A stretch of 64,000 nt of DNA from Pseudomonas guariconensis (GTDB lineage: Bacteria > Pseudomonadota > Gammaproteobacteria > Pseudomonadales > Pseudomonadaceae): the NCBI RefSeq assembly GCF_024127895.1, contig NZ_JAMYBK010000002.1:434001-498000 (forward strand), read 5' to 3'. A model generated the notes under the pieces. That model made no database searches and had not been told where the DNA came from. It worked only from the letters and a program-made list of their open reading frames with translations. Both the position numbers and the translations under genes were made by a program. Positions 57,078-64,000 of this stretch are shown in pieces. Each line of letters begins with the position of its first letter. Within the stretch, counting starts at the first letter, position 1.

Positions 57078-57803
57078 ATGAGTATCCAAACCTTTGATGT
57101 GCAGAGTTTGACCCCTGAGCTGCAACATCGCTTAACTTGCTTTGAAACTAATAAGGCTGTGTACGTCGATCTTCAAAATAAACTTGTTGAGGTGACGCAA
57201 GAAAACCAGCGTCTGCTACAAAAGGCCGCTGAGTTTGAACGGCAGGCTGATCGAACTGATGCGTCCTGGAGAAGGCTTGCAGGAACGGGGGAGATCGACC
57301 AAACCAAAGTTAATGAAGAAATCGAGCGCGCCGAGAAGCTTAGGAAAGAAGCTAGTGCCATGCGTGCCACGGTTGAGGCGCGGGCCAGTCTTGAGAATAA
57401 TTTGATTATGCGATTGGCAGAGGCGCGTATGAAGTTGTCAAGTGAGCCTCTGACGCTCAATAATGAGTATTGGAAAGCCCAGCTTGCCAAAATGCTTGCC
57501 CGTGATGGTTTGCGCGAAGAGTTAATGCAAATTTTCGTGTTGTCGAGGGCAATATGCCTCCGTGACCTAAAAATACATGAAGGTTTGTTGCGTCACTGTA
57601 ACGGGTCGCGTGAAAGAGAAGCAAAGAAGAATGAACTTGTCTGGATGGAGTTTGGGAAAGAGTTAGAGAAGCTATTTGACGGTGCTGAGAAGGACGGAGT
57701 GCCGCCAGCCTTGGCTACGGTTCCTAGCGCACTCTCGAACGAGGTGGCGGTGAACTCGCCCGCTACGTTGCACAAGCTCAAGACCCTGAACGCCAAATCC
57801 TGA
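57078..57803 (+). CDS. coiled-coil protein, possibly Psu-like
   Basis: A 241-residue, mostly helical protein. The N-terminal ELQHRLTCFETNKAVYVDLQNKLVEVTQENQRLLQKAAEF resembles the start of P4 Psu (helix, C-x-x-N-K-A, N-x-L). A long coiled coil (residues about 25-115) and a C-terminal Ser/Ala-rich tail follow. Psu decorates the P4 capsid and inhibits Rho. The place right after the scaffold-like gene matches the P4 sid-delta-psu block. The match is partial, so a structural or packaging role is only suggested. Confidence 0.45.
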   Translation: MSIQTFDVQSLTPELQHRLTCFETNKAVYVDLQNKLVEVTQENQRLLQKAAEFERQADRTDASWRRLAGTGEIDQTKVNEEIERAEKLRKEASAMRATVEARASLENNLIMRLAEARMKLSSEPLTLNNEYWKAQLAKMLARDGLREELMQIFVLSRAICLRDLKIHEGLLRHCNGSREREAKKNELVWMEFGKELEKLFDGAEKDGVPPALATVPSALSNEVAVNSPATLHKLKTLNAKS

Positions 57804-57854
57804 ACCTAGCTCCACCTGGCTCGAAAAGCTACTAGCACGATAGCTGCCGGGGCC

Positions 57855-58311
57855 GTGCAATCGGCCTCGGTGGGTTTTGCGGGTTTTTCGCAGCGTCCGT
57901 TGAGCGAGCGAAGCTCATCACTCTGCGTCCCCGCATCAAGCTCTGACGTGCAACTAAGTGCAACCGCTCAAACCCTACTACCAAGCCTGAAACCTTTGCC
58001 GCCACTGGGCTACGGCCGATTCACCAGCGCCCGTTGGATCAGAAAAGGCAGCGCCAAAATTGAGCGGCGCATTCTGAAAAAATCTGGGCTCACCCCTATT
58101 GCCATTGGGTGTGATGGCCGCAGTGGGCTACCAGGGGCGGGCAGTTTTACGCGCAATGGCTTTGCATTCCTTTGCCAAACCTTGCACTCAGTGCAATGGC
58201 CGATCTGCTGCCAGAGCCCGCAGCGGGCCTGGGCCGGGCGTTCCGTTGCACTACCCACGGCCTTTGCACTTTTTTTCGACGGAAAGCGCGTCGGCGGGAG
58301 GGGGATAAGTG
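57855..58311. other. packaging-type region: TTGCACT repeats and cos-like site
   Basis: No gene is seen between 57804 and 58426. AGTGCAA/TTGCACT occurs five times (57957, 58182, 58190, 58246, 58264), including the perfect dyad TTGCACT-C-AGTGCAA, with two shorter GTGCAA copies at 57855 and 57948. Then GGCGGGAGGGGGATAAGTG (58293-58311) resembles, as I recall it, the 19-nt cohesive end of P2/P4 (GGCGAGGCGGGGAAAGCAC). Together these fit terminase binding sites next to cos. Confidence 0.5.
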
Positions 58312-58426
58312 ATTTTTCTCCAACATTTTATTTCGAGGCTGCAGATTTGGTGACCGCTGGGCTAAGGGTGGATTGACAGCAGCTGCACTGACTGGCGTAC
58401 TGCTATCACTAATAGGGAGATTAGCA

Positions 58427-58963
58427 ATGATCATCTTTGTCGCTGGGATACATGGCGTAGGCAAAACCCACCTATGCCGAGAAATGTCGGTCACCGTTGG
58501 CGTGAAACACGCTAGCGCGAGCCAGCTCATCAAGGAGGAAAAGCGGGCGGAGACCTGGGGCGATGATAAAATCGTTACAGAAATAGCGAGCAATCAAGAT
58601 GCTCTCACCATCGCAGTCGATCGGATCTTGGCGCAGGAAGCCGCTCTGGTTCTAGATGGACATTTTGTTCTGAAAAAGGCTCCAGGTGTTTTCGAGGAAA
58701 TTCCTATGGAGACCTTCCAGCGGCTCGGTCCGTCGGCAATCGTTCTCATCGAGAACGAGCCCCAAGTGGTCGCGCAGCGCCTACTGCAGCGCGATTCGAA
58801 CGCTAATGCTGGGGATCTTAAGAGTTTCATGGACTCAGAGAGGCGGGCTGCTCTTCGCACGTCTTTAGAGTTGAAGGTTCCATTGTTTTTAATGCATAAC
58901 CCGTCAGTAGAGTCTTTTGTGGATTGCATTGAAACTATTATTAATTTTTCTGCCAGGAATTGA
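58427..58963 (+). CDS. P-loop kinase-like ATPase (cargo gene 1)
   Basis: A 178-residue protein starting MIIFVAGIHGVGKTHLCREM, with Walker A at residues 7-14. AALVLDGHFVLKKAPGVFEE follows near residue 67. A kinase-like second half has RLLQRDSNANAGDLKSFMDSERRAA and LFLMHN. It resembles adenylate-kinase/nucleotide-kinase-fold proteins of unknown substrate. The ATG at 58427 has GGAGA 6 nt upstream; the frame upstream to 58373 is discarded. It is 5 nt before the next gene. Base composition is richer in A and T than the replication genes, a sign of separate origin. Confidence 0.75.
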   Translation: MIIFVAGIHGVGKTHLCREMSVTVGVKHASASQLIKEEKRAETWGDDKIVTEIASNQDALTIAVDRILAQEAALVLDGHFVLKKAPGVFEEIPMETFQRLGPSAIVLIENEPQVVAQRLLQRDSNANAGDLKSFMDSERRAALRTSLELKVPLFLMHNPSVESFVDCIETIINFSARN

Positions 58964-58968
58964 GTTAG

Positions 58969-60018
58969 ATGGAGCTTATTCAGAAGAAGTTTAAAAGCAT
59001 TAATTTGCAAGATGATTTTTTTGCGTCTCTTTTGAAAGATTACAGTGAGTTCTCAGACTGGTTTGCACGTAAAGCTGAAGATACTGCATACGTGTTTGAA
59101 GATGAACGTGGGCATGTGAATGGCTTCCTCTACCTAAAGACCGAAGAGGGTGCCGTTACAGATGTGACGCCACCTCTGCCTCCTAAAAGACGTATTAAAG
59201 TGGGCACAATGAAGATCAATGCTCGCGGAACAAAGCTGGGCGAGCGATTTTTAAAAAAGATTTTCGATCATGCCCTACATAATGGGGTAGATGAAATCTA
59301 CGTAACAGTGTTTCCTCATCACGATGTTCTTATTGGGTTATTTCAGAAGTACGGTTTCACCCCGGTTGCAGAAAAACGCTCTGCCAATGGTGTTGAGTTG
59401 GTTCTTCTCAAGACACTGAGTAAGCTGCAGGGGGATCTCGTTAAGTCCTACCCTACTGTGAATAATCTAGAAGTAAACAGATACTTGCTTTCATTGAGGC
59501 CTGAGTGGCATACACGGCTTCTCCCTGATTCAATCTTAAATAATGAGAATGCGCGCATCATCGAAGATGTTTCTCATACCAATAGTATCCACAAGGTTTA
59601 TCTCTCAGCGATGAGAGGGCTTGAGCATCTTAAACCAGGTGATATTCTTCTGATTTATCGGACCAGTGATGGCGTCGGTCCGGCTCACTATCGGTCTGTT
59701 GCAACCTCCGTCGGTGTACTTGAGGAGTACCGGTCCATCTACACCTTTGCATCGCGGGATGAGTTCATGGCGTATTGCCAGCCATACAGCGTTTTCAGTG
59801 ATGCTGAGCTGAATGACTTCTGGGCCAGAAAAAGATACCCTCACGTCTTCAGGTTTACGTATAATGCTGCGCTGAAGCGACGCGTGACCCGTGGCGAAAT
59901 GATTGAGCAATTCGGACTGGATGCCAACGCATATCCGGGGTTCATGTCGCTCACAAAGAATCAGTTTGATTCCATCATACGGGCGGGCCAAATAGATGAA
60001 GGTATTGTTATCAATTAA
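58969..60018 (+). CDS. GNAT acetyltransferase fused to a PUA-like domain (cargo gene 2)
   Basis: A 349-residue protein. The N-terminal GNAT domain (about 1-150) has TMKINARGTKLGERFLKKIFDHAL, the acetyl-CoA loop region, and IYVTVFPHHDVLIGLFQKYGF. The C-terminal 180 residues have a PUA/ASCH/EVE-like strand pattern (LEHLKPGDILLIYRTSDGVGPAHYRSVATSVGVLEEYR) that usually binds RNA or modified nucleotides. The gene is AT-rich with rare-looking codons for this host. It overlaps the next gene by 23 nt. The target of acetylation is unknown. Confidence 0.75.
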   Translation: MELIQKKFKSINLQDDFFASLLKDYSEFSDWFARKAEDTAYVFEDERGHVNGFLYLKTEEGAVTDVTPPLPPKRRIKVGTMKINARGTKLGERFLKKIFDHALHNGVDEIYVTVFPHHDVLIGLFQKYGFTPVAEKRSANGVELVLLKTLSKLQGDLVKSYPTVNNLEVNRYLLSLRPEWHTRLLPDSILNNENARIIEDVSHTNSIHKVYLSAMRGLEHLKPGDILLIYRTSDGVGPAHYRSVATSVGVLEEYRSIYTFASRDEFMAYCQPYSVFSDAELNDFWARKRYPHVFRFTYNAALKRRVTRGEMIEQFGLDANAYPGFMSLTKNQFDSIIRAGQIDEGIVIN

Positions 60019-60373
60019 GCCTGAGTATGCGGAAAAAATACTGCAGGGCAAAAAACGGTTTGAATTCAGGAAGTCTATATTTAGGAATCCTGACGTCAAA
60101 ACGGTGGTGATTTATGCCACTATGCCTGTCGGCAAAGTTATTGGGGAGTTTGACTTTGAAGAAGTCCTCACTGATAATCCGAAGGAGATTTGGAACCTCA
60201 CAAGCAGGTTTTCGGGGATTACCAAAAAGTTCTTTAATGAATATTTTGATGGTAGAGAGCTTGCACATGCTATCAAAGTGGCTGCGGTGAGACGTTACGA
60301 AACACCTCAAAGTCTTAAGGAGTATATTCCTAGTGGCTCTGCGCCGCAGTCGTTTTGCTACATAAGAGATTGA
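59996..60373 (+). CDS. ASCH/PUA-like domain protein (cargo gene 3)
   Basis: A 125-residue single-domain protein. MKVLLSIKPEYAEKILQGKKRFEFRK is the ASCH-domain opening. VVIYATMPVGKVIGEFDFEEVL and a C-terminal APQSFCYI follow. ASCH domains are predicted to bind RNA or modified bases. The ATG at 59996 lies inside the end of the GNAT gene, so the two are translationally coupled. A terminator follows at 60379, closing the three-gene operon. Confidence 0.82.
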   Translation: MKVLLSIKPEYAEKILQGKKRFEFRKSIFRNPDVKTVVIYATMPVGKVIGEFDFEEVLTDNPKEIWNLTSRFSGITKKFFNEYFDGRELAHAIKVAAVRRYETPQSLKEYIPSGSAPQSFCYIRD

Positions 60374-60378
60374 CTTTG

Positions 60379-60404
60379 AAGCCCGCCTAGTGCGGGCTTT
60401 TTTA
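60379..60404 (+). terminator. terminator of the cargo operon
   Basis: AAGCCCGC-CTAGT-GCGGGCTT, a perfect 8-bp stem, followed by TTTTTA. Confidence 0.9.
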
Positions 60405-60408
60405 TGTC

Positions 60409-60582
60409 TTATAGTGTAATAGGCTTGGTTTTACTGGCTAGTTCGTTTGCGTAAATGGCTGCTTGATTGAATAACGCGGCGCTGCTCGGTACAGGGCTGC
60501 TACCATGAACATGACCCGCGATATGCAGGTTCATCTGCTCCACTAGGTCGAGCAGATCACACAGCACCTGCAGCACGTTCAC
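60409..60582 (-). CDS. possible 57-residue ORF at the element's right end
   Basis: From GTG 60580-60582: VNVLQVLCDLLDLVEQMNLH, ending ASKTKPITL. It is helical and protein-like, but the ribosome-binding site (GGAAGG) is too close to the start. The open frame continues upstream to 60774 without a better start. It may be a small hypothetical protein or a remnant. No family was recognised. Confidence 0.3.
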   Translation of the reverse strand: MNVLQVLCDLLDLVEQMNLHIAGHVHGSSPVPSSAALFNQAAIYANELASKTKPITL

Positions 60583-60650
60583 CCCTTCCGATCCGAGCCA
60601 AGTATCGGGCGCCTGCAGTCTCGGATGTAGGTCGCTTCCGGTCGTCGCGT

Positions 60651-60680
60651 GATGGGGACGAAACGGGGACAAAACGGGGA
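60651..60680 (+). repeat. right arm-type integrase sites
   Basis: GATGGGGAC (60651-60659), AAACGGGGA (60661-60669) and AAACGGGGA (60672-60680) are direct repeats with a 10 to 11-bp period, about 60 nt inside the right core. They match the pair at 48943-48962. Confidence 0.6.
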
Positions 60681-60701
60681 AAATTTCTGGCCTGAAACAC
60701 A

Positions 60702-60732
60702 AATGGCTTACGCTGATTGGACGTAAGCCATT
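60702..60732 (-). terminator. element-borne terminator for the tRNA
   Basis: A perfect 11-bp stem AATGGCTTACG/CGTAAGCCATT with a 9-nt loop lies 8 nt beyond the tRNA 3' end. Read on the minus strand it is followed by TGTGTTTC. It is inside the element and would replace the native terminator at 48744. Confidence 0.6.
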
Positions 60733-60740
60733 GATTTTAT

Positions 60741-60785
60741 TGGTGGGCCCACACGGACTCGAACCGTGGACCAAAGGATTATGAG
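60741..60785. repeat. right attachment site (45-bp direct repeat)
   Basis: Identical to 48771-48815; it forms the 3' part of the intact tRNA gene. Confidence 0.93.
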
Positions 60786-60817
60786 TCCTCTGCTCTAACC
60801 AACTGAGCTATAGGCCC
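60741..60817 (-). tRNA. tRNA with CAU anticodon, probably tRNA-Ile2
   Basis: 77 nt including an encoded CCA. Acceptor GGGCCTA pairs with TGGGCCC apart from one wobble. D stem GCTC/GAGC, anticodon loop CTCATAA, T loop TTCGAGT. CAU could be Met or Ile2. The C4-G69 and C5-G68 pairs are those reported to be used by TilS lysidine synthetase in E. coli tRNA-Ile2, which favours Ile2. It is the integration target of the element. Confidence 0.88.
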
Positions 60818-60832
60818 CAGGAGGTGGCCGGA

Positions 60833-63800
60833 TTATAACGAGGGTTTCGAGACGGTGCCATCTGAAAGATCCGATAGTGCTATGCGCAGGCAGGTAGCGG
60901 CGAACTCCTCGGGCGGTAGGGGCAAGCTGACGATGTAGCCCTGGATCTGCTCGCAGCCTTCGGCGGCGAGGAAGCGTTGTTGTGCCTGGTTCTCCACGCC
61001 CTCGGCGATGATGGTCAGCTGCATGCTGCGGCCAAGGGCGATGATGGCGCGGGTGATGGCGGCGTCGTGGGGGTCGTCGGGGAGGCCGCGGATGAAGGAC
61101 TGGTCGATCTTGAGGATGTCCAGGGGCAGGCGCTTGAGGTAGCTCAGGGACGAATAGCCGGTGCCGAAGTCGTCGATGGCCAGCTGTACGCCAAGGGCCT
61201 TGAGCTGGTGAAGAATGGCCAGAGCCTCTTCGGCCTGGCTCATGATGAAGTTCTCGGTGATTTCCAACTGCAAGTCGCCCGCCTTGAGCTGGTAGGCCTT
61301 GAGCAGGTGTTCGATGCGCCTGGCCAGGTTGGGTTGGCGCAGTTGGGCGCCGGCGAGGTTGATCGACAAGGGGCCGAACGGTTGATGGGTGCGCTTCCAG
61401 GCGTGCATCTGCCGGCAGGCCTGCTCCAGCACCCAGTCGCCCAGTTGGAGAATGGTGCCGTTCTCCTCGGCGAGGTGAATGAAGTGCTCCGGCGGGACTT
61501 CGCCGAAGGTCGGGTGGCTCCAGCGGATCAGGGCTTCGGCGCCGACCAGGCTCTGGGTCTTGAGGCTGAACTTGGGCTGGTAGCACAGGCTCATCTCGTT
61601 GCGCTCGATGGCGCGGCGCAGTTCATGCTCCAGGGCGATGCGTTCGCTGGCCTGGGCGGTGAGGTCGCGGGTGTAGGCTTCGACACGGTTGCGGCCCTTG
61701 GCCTTGGAGCGGTACATGGCGGCGTCGGCGTTGCGGATCAGGCTGGCAACGTCGCTGCCATCCTGTGGATAAAGGCTGATGCCGATGCTGGCGCTGGTGA
61801 AGAACTCGTGTTCACCGGCCTGGAATGGGGCGTGGAAGCAGGCCAGCAGCTTGTTGGCGATGGCGCTGGCGTCGCTGGGCCTGTGCAGGCCGGGCAGGAG
61901 GATGATGAATTCGTCGCCGCCCAGGCGGGCCACGGTGTCGACGTCGCGCACCTGCTCCTTGAGGCGCTGGGCGATGCCTTTGAGCAGCAGGTCGCCGACC
62001 GGGTGGCCGAGGCTGTCGTTGATGTGCTTGAAGCGGTCCAGGTCAAGGAACAGCACCGCGCCCTGGCGATTGGAGATCTGTGCGCAGGTGAGGGCGGCTT
62101 GCAGGCGGTTCTCGAACAGCGCGCGATTGGGCAGGCCGGTGAGCGGGTCGTGGTGAGCCTGGTAGTCGAGCTTGGCCTGGGCGTGCTTGAGGCTGGAAAT
62201 GTCGGCGAACACGGCGACGAAGTGGGTGATGCCACGCTCGCTGTTGCGCACGGTGCTGATAGTCAGCCAGCCGGGGTAGAGTTCGCCGTTCTTGCGCTTG
62301 TTGTAGATTTCGCCTTGCCAGTGGCCCTCAGCGGTCAGTTGGTGCCACATGGCGGCGTAGAAGGCGCTGTCGTGCTGGCCGGAGGCGAGCAGGCGCGGGG
62401 TCTGGCCGAGGGCCTCGATCTCGCTGTAGCCGGTGATCTCGCTGAAGGCGCGGTTGACCGCGCTGATGCGCTGGTCGGGGTCGGTGATCAGTACGCCTTC
62501 GGCGGTGTTCTCGAACACCGTGGCGGCCAGCTGCAGTTTTTCCTGCATCAGGTGGCGTTCGGTGATGTCGCGGGCGATCGTCAGCATGCAGTCGACCCCG
62601 GCGATCGGCAGTGGCCGAGCGGACAGTTCGCACAGGCGGATCTGCCCGTCGCTGCGGCGGATGTGGCAGCCGAAGTCGCGCACGAAACCGTCGCGCTTGA
62701 GTTGCTCGACCAGGCGACTGCGCTCGTTGAGGTCGACCCAGATGCCCAGGTCCAGGGAAGTCTGGTCGATAGCTGGGTTGATGTCGTAGCCGGTCAGGCG
62801 GCAGAAGCCTTCGTTGACCTCGATGAGCAGGCCATCGCTCTGGCGTGACAGCAGCAGGCCGTCGGGCGAGGCGTGGAAGGCCTTGGCGAACTTCTCCTCG
62901 GAGGTCTGCAACTGCTGTTGCGTTTCCTTGAGCTGGCTGATGTCGCGCACGGCGACCACCAGGGCCGGGATGCCGTCCAGGTCGAAGGTCTCGGCCGAGG
63001 TCAGGCCGGTGAACAGCTGGCCATTGCTGCGCCGGAAGCTCATTTCCAGGTTGCGGATGCCGCCGCTGTGCAGGCGTTCGAGCAAGGCCGGGCCGGCACC
63101 GGCGACGGCCCACAGGTCCAGCTCGGTGGCGGTGCGGCCGATCACCTGGGCCGCGCTCAGGCCGATCTGCTCCTCGAAGGCCTCGTTGACTTCCAGCAGG
63201 CAGCCGTCGCTGTGCCTGGCGATCAACAGGATGTCCGGGCATTGCTGGAACACCGAGGCGAACTTCTGCTCCGACAGGCGCAGGGCGTCTTCGGTGCGTT
63301 TGGTCTCGCTGATGTCGATCATCAGGCCGCGCATCAGCGGACGGTGGCCGTGCTCGATCATGCTGACGATATTGCGTACCCACAGGGTGTGGCCATCGGC
63401 GCGGATCACCCGGTAGTCGAGGTTGTGGTCACGCCCGGCGGCGGTTTCGCTGTCGCAGTAGGCCTGGGCCCAGAGCGCATCTTCGGGGTGCAGGATGCTG
63501 CGCCAGAAGCCTGGCTTGAGCCACTCGTTGAGCGGGTAGCCGAGCAGGTCCTCGGCATGGGGCGAGACGTAGCTGTAGGTGAAGTCGTTGGCGTCGGCTT
63601 CCCAGGCGATGGCAGACAGGCTTTCGACCAGGCTGCGGTAGTGGTACTCGCTGCTGCGCAGTTCCTGTTCGAGGGCGATGCGCCGGGATATTTCCGAGCT
63701 CAGGCGCCGGTTGATGCGGATCACCACGGCGAGAATGGCCACCAGCAGCAGGACGGCGGGCAGGCCGTAGAGCAGCATGTCGTGCCAGAAGGTTCGTTGA

Positions 63801-64000
63801 TCCACGACGTTGCCGACCCAGCGTTGCTGGATCTGGTTGATTTCGCCACTGCTCATGTCGGCCATGACTTTGTCGAGGATGCCGACCAGCAGCTTGTTCT
63901 CCCGTGGGGCAGCCATGGCCAGTTGATAGCGGTAGGGCGTCTCGCCGCTCACGTAGAGGCCTTCGAGCTTGAGCTGGCGCAGGCTCCAGATGCTCGAGGC
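60833..64000 (-). CDS. SBP3-PAS-GGDEF-EAL cyclic-di-GMP signalling protein (N-terminus outside window)
   Basis: A large inner-membrane sensor, with at least 1055 codons visible. It starts inside the end of a periplasmic solute-binding (SBP_bac_3) domain: WSLRQLKLEGLYVSGETPYR and MSSGEINQIQQRWVG. A membrane segment follows (MLLYGLPAVLLLVAILAVVI). Four PAS/PAC units come next, then GGDEF (VARLGGDEFIILLPG) and EAL (LVGAEALIRWSHPTFGEVPP; DDFGTGYSSLSYLKRLPLDILKID). Both catalytic motifs look intact. The frame is open past the GTG at 63952 to the edge, so the true start lies beyond the window. It is directly upstream of the tRNA on the same strand. Confidence 0.9.
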   Translation of the reverse strand, partial: ASSIWSLRQLKLEGLYVSGETPYRYQLAMAAPRENKLLVGILDKVMADMSSGEINQIQQRWVGNVVDQRTFWHDMLLYGLPAVLLLVAILAVVIRINRRLSSEISRRIALEQELRSSEYHYRSLVESLSAIAWEADANDFTYSYVSPHAEDLLGYPLNEWLKPGFWRSILHPEDALWAQAYCDSETAAGRDHNLDYRVIRADGHTLWVRNIVSMIEHGHRPLMRGLMIDISETKRTEDALRLSEQKFASVFQQCPDILLIARHSDGCLLEVNEAFEEQIGLSAAQVIGRTATELDLWAVAGAGPALLERLHSGGIRNLEMSFRRSNGQLFTGLTSAETFDLDGIPALVVAVRDISQLKETQQQLQTSEEKFAKAFHASPDGLLLSRQSDGLLIEVNEGFCRLTGYDINPAIDQTSLDLGIWVDLNERSRLVEQLKRDGFVRDFGCHIRRSDGQIRLCELSARPLPIAGVDCMLTIARDITERHLMQEKLQLAATVFENTAEGVLITDPDQRISAVNRAFSEITGYSEIEALGQTPRLLASGQHDSAFYAAMWHQLTAEGHWQGEIYNKRKNGELYPGWLTISTVRNSERGITHFVAVFADISSLKHAQAKLDYQAHHDPLTGLPNRALFENRLQAALTCAQISNRQGAVLFLDLDRFKHINDSLGHPVGDLLLKGIAQRLKEQVRDVDTVARLGGDEFIILLPGLHRPSDASAIANKLLACFHAPFQAGEHEFFTSASIGISLYPQDGSDVASLIRNADAAMYRSKAKGRNRVEAYTRDLTAQASERIALEHELRRAIERNEMSLCYQPKFSLKTQSLVGAEALIRWSHPTFGEVPPEHFIHLAEENGTILQLGDWVLEQACRQMHAWKRTHQPFGPLSINLAGAQLRQPNLARRIEHLLKAYQLKAGDLQLEITENFIMSQAEEALAILHQLKALGVQLAIDDFGTGYSSLSYLKRLPLDILKIDQSFIRGLPDDPHDAAITRAIIALGRSMQLTIIAEGVENQAQQRFLAAEGCEQIQGYIVSLPLPPEEFAATCLRIALSDLSDGTVSKPSL

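Larger units (their letters stand above)
48771..60785. mobile_element. P4-like phage satellite integrated in a tRNA(CAU) gene
   Basis: A 12-kb element bounded by identical 45-bp repeats (48771-48815 and 60741-60785), the right one being the 3' half of an intact tRNA gene. It encodes integrase, AlpA-like regulator, TOPRIM protein, DUF927 helicase, Ogr/Delta-like zinc finger, P2 gpO-like scaffold and a possible Psu-like protein. It has no capsid, tail or terminase genes. Size (about 11.97 kb per unit) and gene set resemble coliphage P4 (11.6 kb). The right third is AT-rich cargo. Its helper would be a P2-like phage. It looks complete, with no decayed genes. Confidence 0.85.

Noticed and set aside
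57855..58376. 173-residue plus-strand ORF
   Set aside because: Covers the TTGCACT/cos-like region; no start signal, no protein-like composition, and conflicts with the packaging-region reading.
60977..62848. 623-residue plus-strand ORF
   Set aside because: Antisense of the GGDEF-EAL protein.

Overview
The window looks like a chromosomal segment of a Pseudomonas of the P. putida group. Support: high GC, Pseudomonas-type REP repeats, and a gene order (glcB, bioBFHCD, two long acyl-CoA dehydrogenases, pqqABCDE/F, davBA) that I recall from P. putida. No database search was possible, so family calls rest on reading motifs and on recall.

Positions 1 to about 31,000 are mostly housekeeping genes. 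They are malate synthase G (cut by the left edge), an ACT-domain regulator, rarD, a YihE/SrkA-like kinase, a ModE-like regulator and comF. Divergent from comF is the complete late biotin operon bioB-F-H-C-D, with a near-consensus BirA operator lying inside the 5' end of comF. Next come two paralogous ~600-residue acyl-CoA dehydrogenases around a membrane GGDEF protein (the first has a PsrA-like operator), a LysR regulator, a class-III aminotransferase and a Pmp3/YqaE peptide. The PQQ cluster follows (pqqF upstream, then pqqA-B-C-D-E and an S9 peptidase), then davBA for lysine to 5-aminovalerate.

Positions 31,000 to 48,600 are accessory. They hold a RelE/HigB-like toxin with an XRE antitoxin, an Lrp regulator, and a convergent acetyltransferase/WaaZ-like pair. 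A probably uncharacterised uptake and hydrolysis locus follows: amidohydrolase, alpha/beta hydrolase lacking its serine, GATase1-AraC regulator, OpuC-type ABC transporter, periplasmic amidase and OprD porin. Last is a glucarate locus (gudD, gudP, GntR regulator) in which kdgD survives only as a 38-codon stub.

Positions 48,771 to 60,785 are a 12-kb integrated element bounded by a 45-bp direct repeat of the 3' half of a tRNA(CAU) gene. Gene content and size point to a P4-like phage satellite: tyrosine integrase with arm-type repeats on both sides of the attachment core, AlpA-type regulator, Ash-like ORF, TOPRIM protein, DUF927 helicase, a GGGAAC iteron cluster (probable origin), DUF4224, an Ogr/Delta zinc finger, a P2 gpO-like scaffold and a possible Psu-like protein. 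A region with TTGCACT repeats and a 19-nt P2-cos-like sequence follows. The right end carries an AT-rich three-gene operon (P-loop kinase-like, GNAT fused to a PUA-like domain, ASCH protein) in the position equivalent to the psu-int defence hotspot of P4. This operon and a 13-unit octapeptide beta-solenoid protein are the best candidates for undescribed biology.

To the right of the tRNA, the window ends inside a large SBP-PAS-GGDEF-EAL signalling protein.
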